A stretch of DNA of 64,000 nt from Paludibacter sp. 47-17 (lineage in GTDB: Bacteria > Bacteroidota > Bacteroidia > Bacteroidales > Paludibacteraceae): contig MKVT01000009.1 in the NCBI GenBank assembly GCA_001898935.1, positions 186,001-250,000 of the forward strand, read 5' to 3'. Shown piece by piece: positions 61,779 to 64,000 of the stretch. A model generated the notes under the pieces. It saw only the letters and a list, made by a program, of their open reading frames with translations, was not told where the DNA came from and did no database searches. The position numbers were made by a program, and so were the translations under genes. Positions within the stretch are counted from its first letter, which is position 1; every line of letters begins with the position of its first letter.

Positions 61779-62507
61779 TCAAACGAGGAACCGAACTTCC
61801 TTGAAATAAAAACCGGACTCGTCTCCGGTTTTTTCTTTTAGTACCAGCCGGCCGTCGTCGTCGACCCGGACTATGCTTGCCTCGAACCGCCCTTTGCCGT
61901 CGGAATAAAAAGGATGAAATCCCTCGCGCCGGTACAACAGGCGGGCGTATCCGGCCCGTATCGCATCGGCTTCGCAGGAATAAATTTCAAAAAGATGGTG
62001 GAGAATCCCGTGCATTACATTTTTGATGCGGTGACGATGTCCCGACAGCTGCTTTAACGAAACCGGATTAGGAGCATCGGAATAAAACGTAGTCTGGTTA
62101 ATGTTCAGTCCCACCCCGATCACACACGACTTGATACAGCCACCTTGCAGCACATTTTCGATTAAAATCCCGCCCAGCTTACGGTCGTTCCAGTAAATAT
62201 CGTTGGGCCACTTTACCGTAAAGGCATCTTTGTCGTCGGGAAGAAGTTGATGCAAGGTATGGACGATGGCCAGCGAGATAAGCTGCGAAAGCACAAACTG
62301 AGAGGCAACGGGGATGTGTTCCGGGCGGAGCAATACACTGAACAATAAATTACGCCCACGCTCCGACTCCCACCGGTTGGTGCCCTGTCCGCGCCCGGCC
62401 TCCTGATAGCCCGCACGAACCACGAATCCTTCCGGCAGCACGACTTCGCGCAGCCTGGTTTTCATCCACTGGTTGGTGGAATCCACAACCGCTAAATACC
62501 GATACAT
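61779..62507 (-). CDS. birA: Biotin-[acetyl-CoA-carboxylase] ligase
   Basis: A 242-residue group I biotin ligase without the DNA-binding domain of E. coli BirA. Visible motifs are VDSTNQWMK near the N-terminus, the biotinyl-AMP binding segment AGYQEAGRGQGTNRWES (GRGxxxRxW type), VKWPNDIYWNDRKLGGILIE and GVGLNINQT. It joins biotin to carboxylase carrier domains. ATGs at 62528, 62516 and 62507 are possible starts. The last gives the compact MYRYLAVVDSTN start used by relatives and lies just after the priA stop, while the first would overlap priA by 20 bp. It is probably translated from the same transcript as priA. Confidence 0.93.
   Translation of the reverse strand: MYRYLAVVDSTNQWMKTRLREVVLPEGFVVRAGYQEAGRGQGTNRWESERGRNLLFSVLLRPEHIPVASQFVLSQLISLAIVHTLHQLLPDDKDAFTVKWPNDIYWNDRKLGGILIENVLQGGCIKSCVIGVGLNINQTTFYSDAPNPVSLKQLSGHRHRIKNVMHGILHHLFEIYSCEADAIRAGYARLLYRREGFHPFYSDGKGRFEASIVRVDDDGRLVLKEKTGDESGFYFKEVRFLV
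61810..61834 (+). terminator. Terminator of the DUF4834 gene, inside the 3' end of birA
   Basis: AAACCGGA and TCCGGTTT form an 8-bp stem with a 6-nt loop, followed by TTT. It starts 33 bp after the DUF4834 stop and lies within the last codons of the opposing birA gene. Confidence 0.7.
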
Positions 62508-62508
62508 C

Positions 62509-64000
62509 CTATACATCGCTTTCCGCACTGATTTTCACACTTTTATATTCGGGTATCGTAAGCACATACTCCATGACCACCGCCAGAATTTCGCGCACAC
62601 GTGCTACACTGGCGCCCGACTCCACCTTCAGCACGATCAACCTTAAATAGTGATTCTGAATGCGCGATACCACCGGAACAACCGGTCCGGCCACCCGGTC
62701 GGCAAACTGACGGCGCAACTCGGCCGCCAACCGTACCGATGCCCGCGACACCACTTCCGCATCCTTATGCTTGAGGGTAAGCTGAATCATCCGGTAAAAA
62801 GGAGGATACTTAAACAGCTGACGCTCCTGGCATTGGGTAGCAAACATAGCCTTATAGTCGTGCGTAAGTACCTGACGGATGACCGGATGTCCGGGCGAGC
62901 CGGTTTGCACGACCACCTTCCCGCGCCGGTGCCTGCGCCCCGCACGCCCGCTTACCTGGGCTATCATCTGAAAGGCACGCTCGTGGGCCCTGAAATCGGG
63001 GAAATGAAGCATATTATCGGCATTCAGAATTCCCACCAGGCTCACCCGCTCAAAATCCAATCCCTTTGTAACCATCTGCGTCCCAATCAGAATATCCACC
63101 TTTCCCGCTTCCATATCGTCAATAATCCGCTGATAGGCCTTTTTCGAACGTGTCGTATCCAGGTCCATCCGCTGCACCTTCGCCCCGGGAAACAACAGTT
63201 TTATCTCATCCTCGATCCGCTCGGTACCGAAACCTTTCGAATCGAGCTGCGCCGAGGCGCACGCCGGGCAGGCCTTCGGCACCGGCTCCGTATATCCGCA
63301 GTAATGGCAATTCAGGGTATTGAACACGGCATGATGCGTGAGACTCACATCACAATTTTTGCACTTAGGCACATGTCCGCACGCCTTGCACTCCAAAAAC
63401 GGAGCATAACCGCGCCGGTTCTGGAACAAAATCACCTGTTCCTTATTGGCCAGCGAACTGCGGATTGCATCGAGCAATACATCCGAGAAATAACCTTCCC
63501 GTTGCTTTTTCCTGTACGCCTCCTTCATATCCACCACCACCATTTCGGGCAGCTCCATCTCCTCGTGCCGTTCGTGCAATTCCACCAGCCCGTATTTGCC
63601 GTTCAGCGTATTGTAATAACTCTCGATAGCCGGGGTGGCCGAACCCAGCAAGGTTTTGGCCCCATGCATCGATGCCAGCACGATAGCTGCATTACGTGCA
63701 TGATAACGGGGCGCCGGATCCAGTTGCTTATAACTCGATTCATGCTCTTCGTCCACAATCACCAGACCCAATTGGCGGAAAGGCAAAAATACCGACGAAC
63801 GGACTCCGATAATCACATCGTAGCCGCGGTCGTGCAATACCTTGTTCCAAATCTCCACCCGCTCATTATCCGAAAAACGCGAATGATACACCCCCAGCCG
63901 ATTGCCGAACACCCGCCGCAGGCGACTGGTGAGCTGCGTGGTAAGCGCGATTTCGGGCACCAGGTACAATACCTGCCGGCCTTCGGCCAGCACCCGTTCG
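62509..64000 (-). CDS. priA: Primosomal replication helicase PriA, C-terminal part (truncated by window edge)
   Basis: The frame is open to the right edge, with E-R codons before the GTG used by the ORF track. About 495 residues of the C-terminal part are present. Helicase motifs include LYLVPEIALTTQL, the DEEH box (VIVDEEHESSYKQ), TLLGSATPAIES and the late motifs ILIGTQMVTKGLDF and VSGRAGRRHR. Between them is the zinc-binding region with paired cysteines (CKACGHVPKCKNCDVSL and CHYCGYTEPVPKACPAC). PriA restarts stalled replication forks. The Walker A motif and the N-terminal DNA-binding domain lie outside the window. The stop lies 1-2 bp from the chosen birA start. Confidence 0.95.
   Translation of the reverse strand, partial: ERVLAEGRQVLYLVPEIALTTQLTSRLRRVFGNRLGVYHSRFSDNERVEIWNKVLHDRGYDVIIGVRSSVFLPFRQLGLVIVDEEHESSYKQLDPAPRYHARNAAIVLASMHGAKTLLGSATPAIESYYNTLNGKYGLVELHERHEEMELPEMVVVDMKEAYRKKQREGYFSDVLLDAIRSSLANKEQVILFQNRRGYAPFLECKACGHVPKCKNCDVSLTHHAVFNTLNCHYCGYTEPVPKACPACASAQLDSKGFGTERIEDEIKLLFPGAKVQRMDLDTTRSKKAYQRIIDDMEAGKVDILIGTQMVTKGLDFERVSLVGILNADNMLHFPDFRAHERAFQMIAQVSGRAGRRHRRGKVVVQTGSPGHPVIRQVLTHDYKAMFATQCQERQLFKYPPFYRMIQLTLKHKDAEVVSRASVRLAAELRRQFADRVAGPVVPVVSRIQNHYLRLIVLKVESGASVARVREILAVVMEYVLTIPEYKSVKISAESDV

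Overview
The window comes from a Bacteroidota chromosome, most likely order Bacteroidales. Several things point there: promoter -7 boxes of the TAnnTTTG type (for example TATATTTG, TATCTTTG), an absence of Shine-Dalgarno-led starts, type IX secretion (T9SS) C-terminal sorting domains, the families DUF4831 and DUF4834, an ExbB-x-ExbD-ExbD operon, and an eukaryote-like (IleS2-type) isoleucyl-tRNA synthetase. A genus cannot be read from the sequence alone.

Region 1 (1-5.4 kb) is AT-rich accessory DNA. It holds the 3' part of a type I restriction specificity gene (hsdS), a HigB-like toxin, a HigA-like antitoxin fused to an ImmA/IrrE-type zinc peptidase, and an hsdR gene broken by three frameshifts and one in-frame stop. 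It ends next to the 3' end of a tRNA-Leu gene, the classical insertion point for islands. Beside the tRNA-Leu/tRNA-Gly pair lies a scrambled tRNA-derived fragment.

Region 2 (5.8-36.7 kb) is mostly housekeeping. In order: a small winged-helix protein, a long-chain acyl-CoA synthetase, the acpP-fabF-rnc operon, purN, ychF, a large T9SS-sorted protein with a small membrane partner, topA with a DUF4831 gene, an M16 peptidase, free-methionine-(R)-sulfoxide reductase, a TonB-dependent receptor, a C69 dipeptidase, guaA-tatD, tRNA-Ser, the ExbB/ExbD operon and ileS. Most units are bounded by clear hairpin terminators and Bacteroidota -7 boxes.

Region 3 (36.8-61.5 kb) is the most distinctive part: an unusual cluster for attacking surface glycans. 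It opens with a predicted membrane-spanning regulator (external LamG domain, one transmembrane helix, cytoplasmic winged-helix domain). Then come a LamG/GH89 alpha-N-acetylglucosaminidase, a lectin-like multi-repeat protein with no visible enzyme domain, three GH33 sialidases and a beta-helix protein. All but one sialidase carry T9SS sorting domains. Two of the surface proteins are each followed, exactly 9 bp after their stop codon, by a homologous 55-codon gene absent from the ORF track. No SusC/SusD pair and no sialic-acid catabolic genes are present, so this is not a classical polysaccharide utilisation locus. The inferred role is stripping sialic acid and terminal alpha-GlcNAc from host-type glycans at the cell surface.

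Region 4 (61.5-64 kb) returns to housekeeping: a DUF4834 membrane protein, birA and the C-terminal part of priA, which runs off the right edge.
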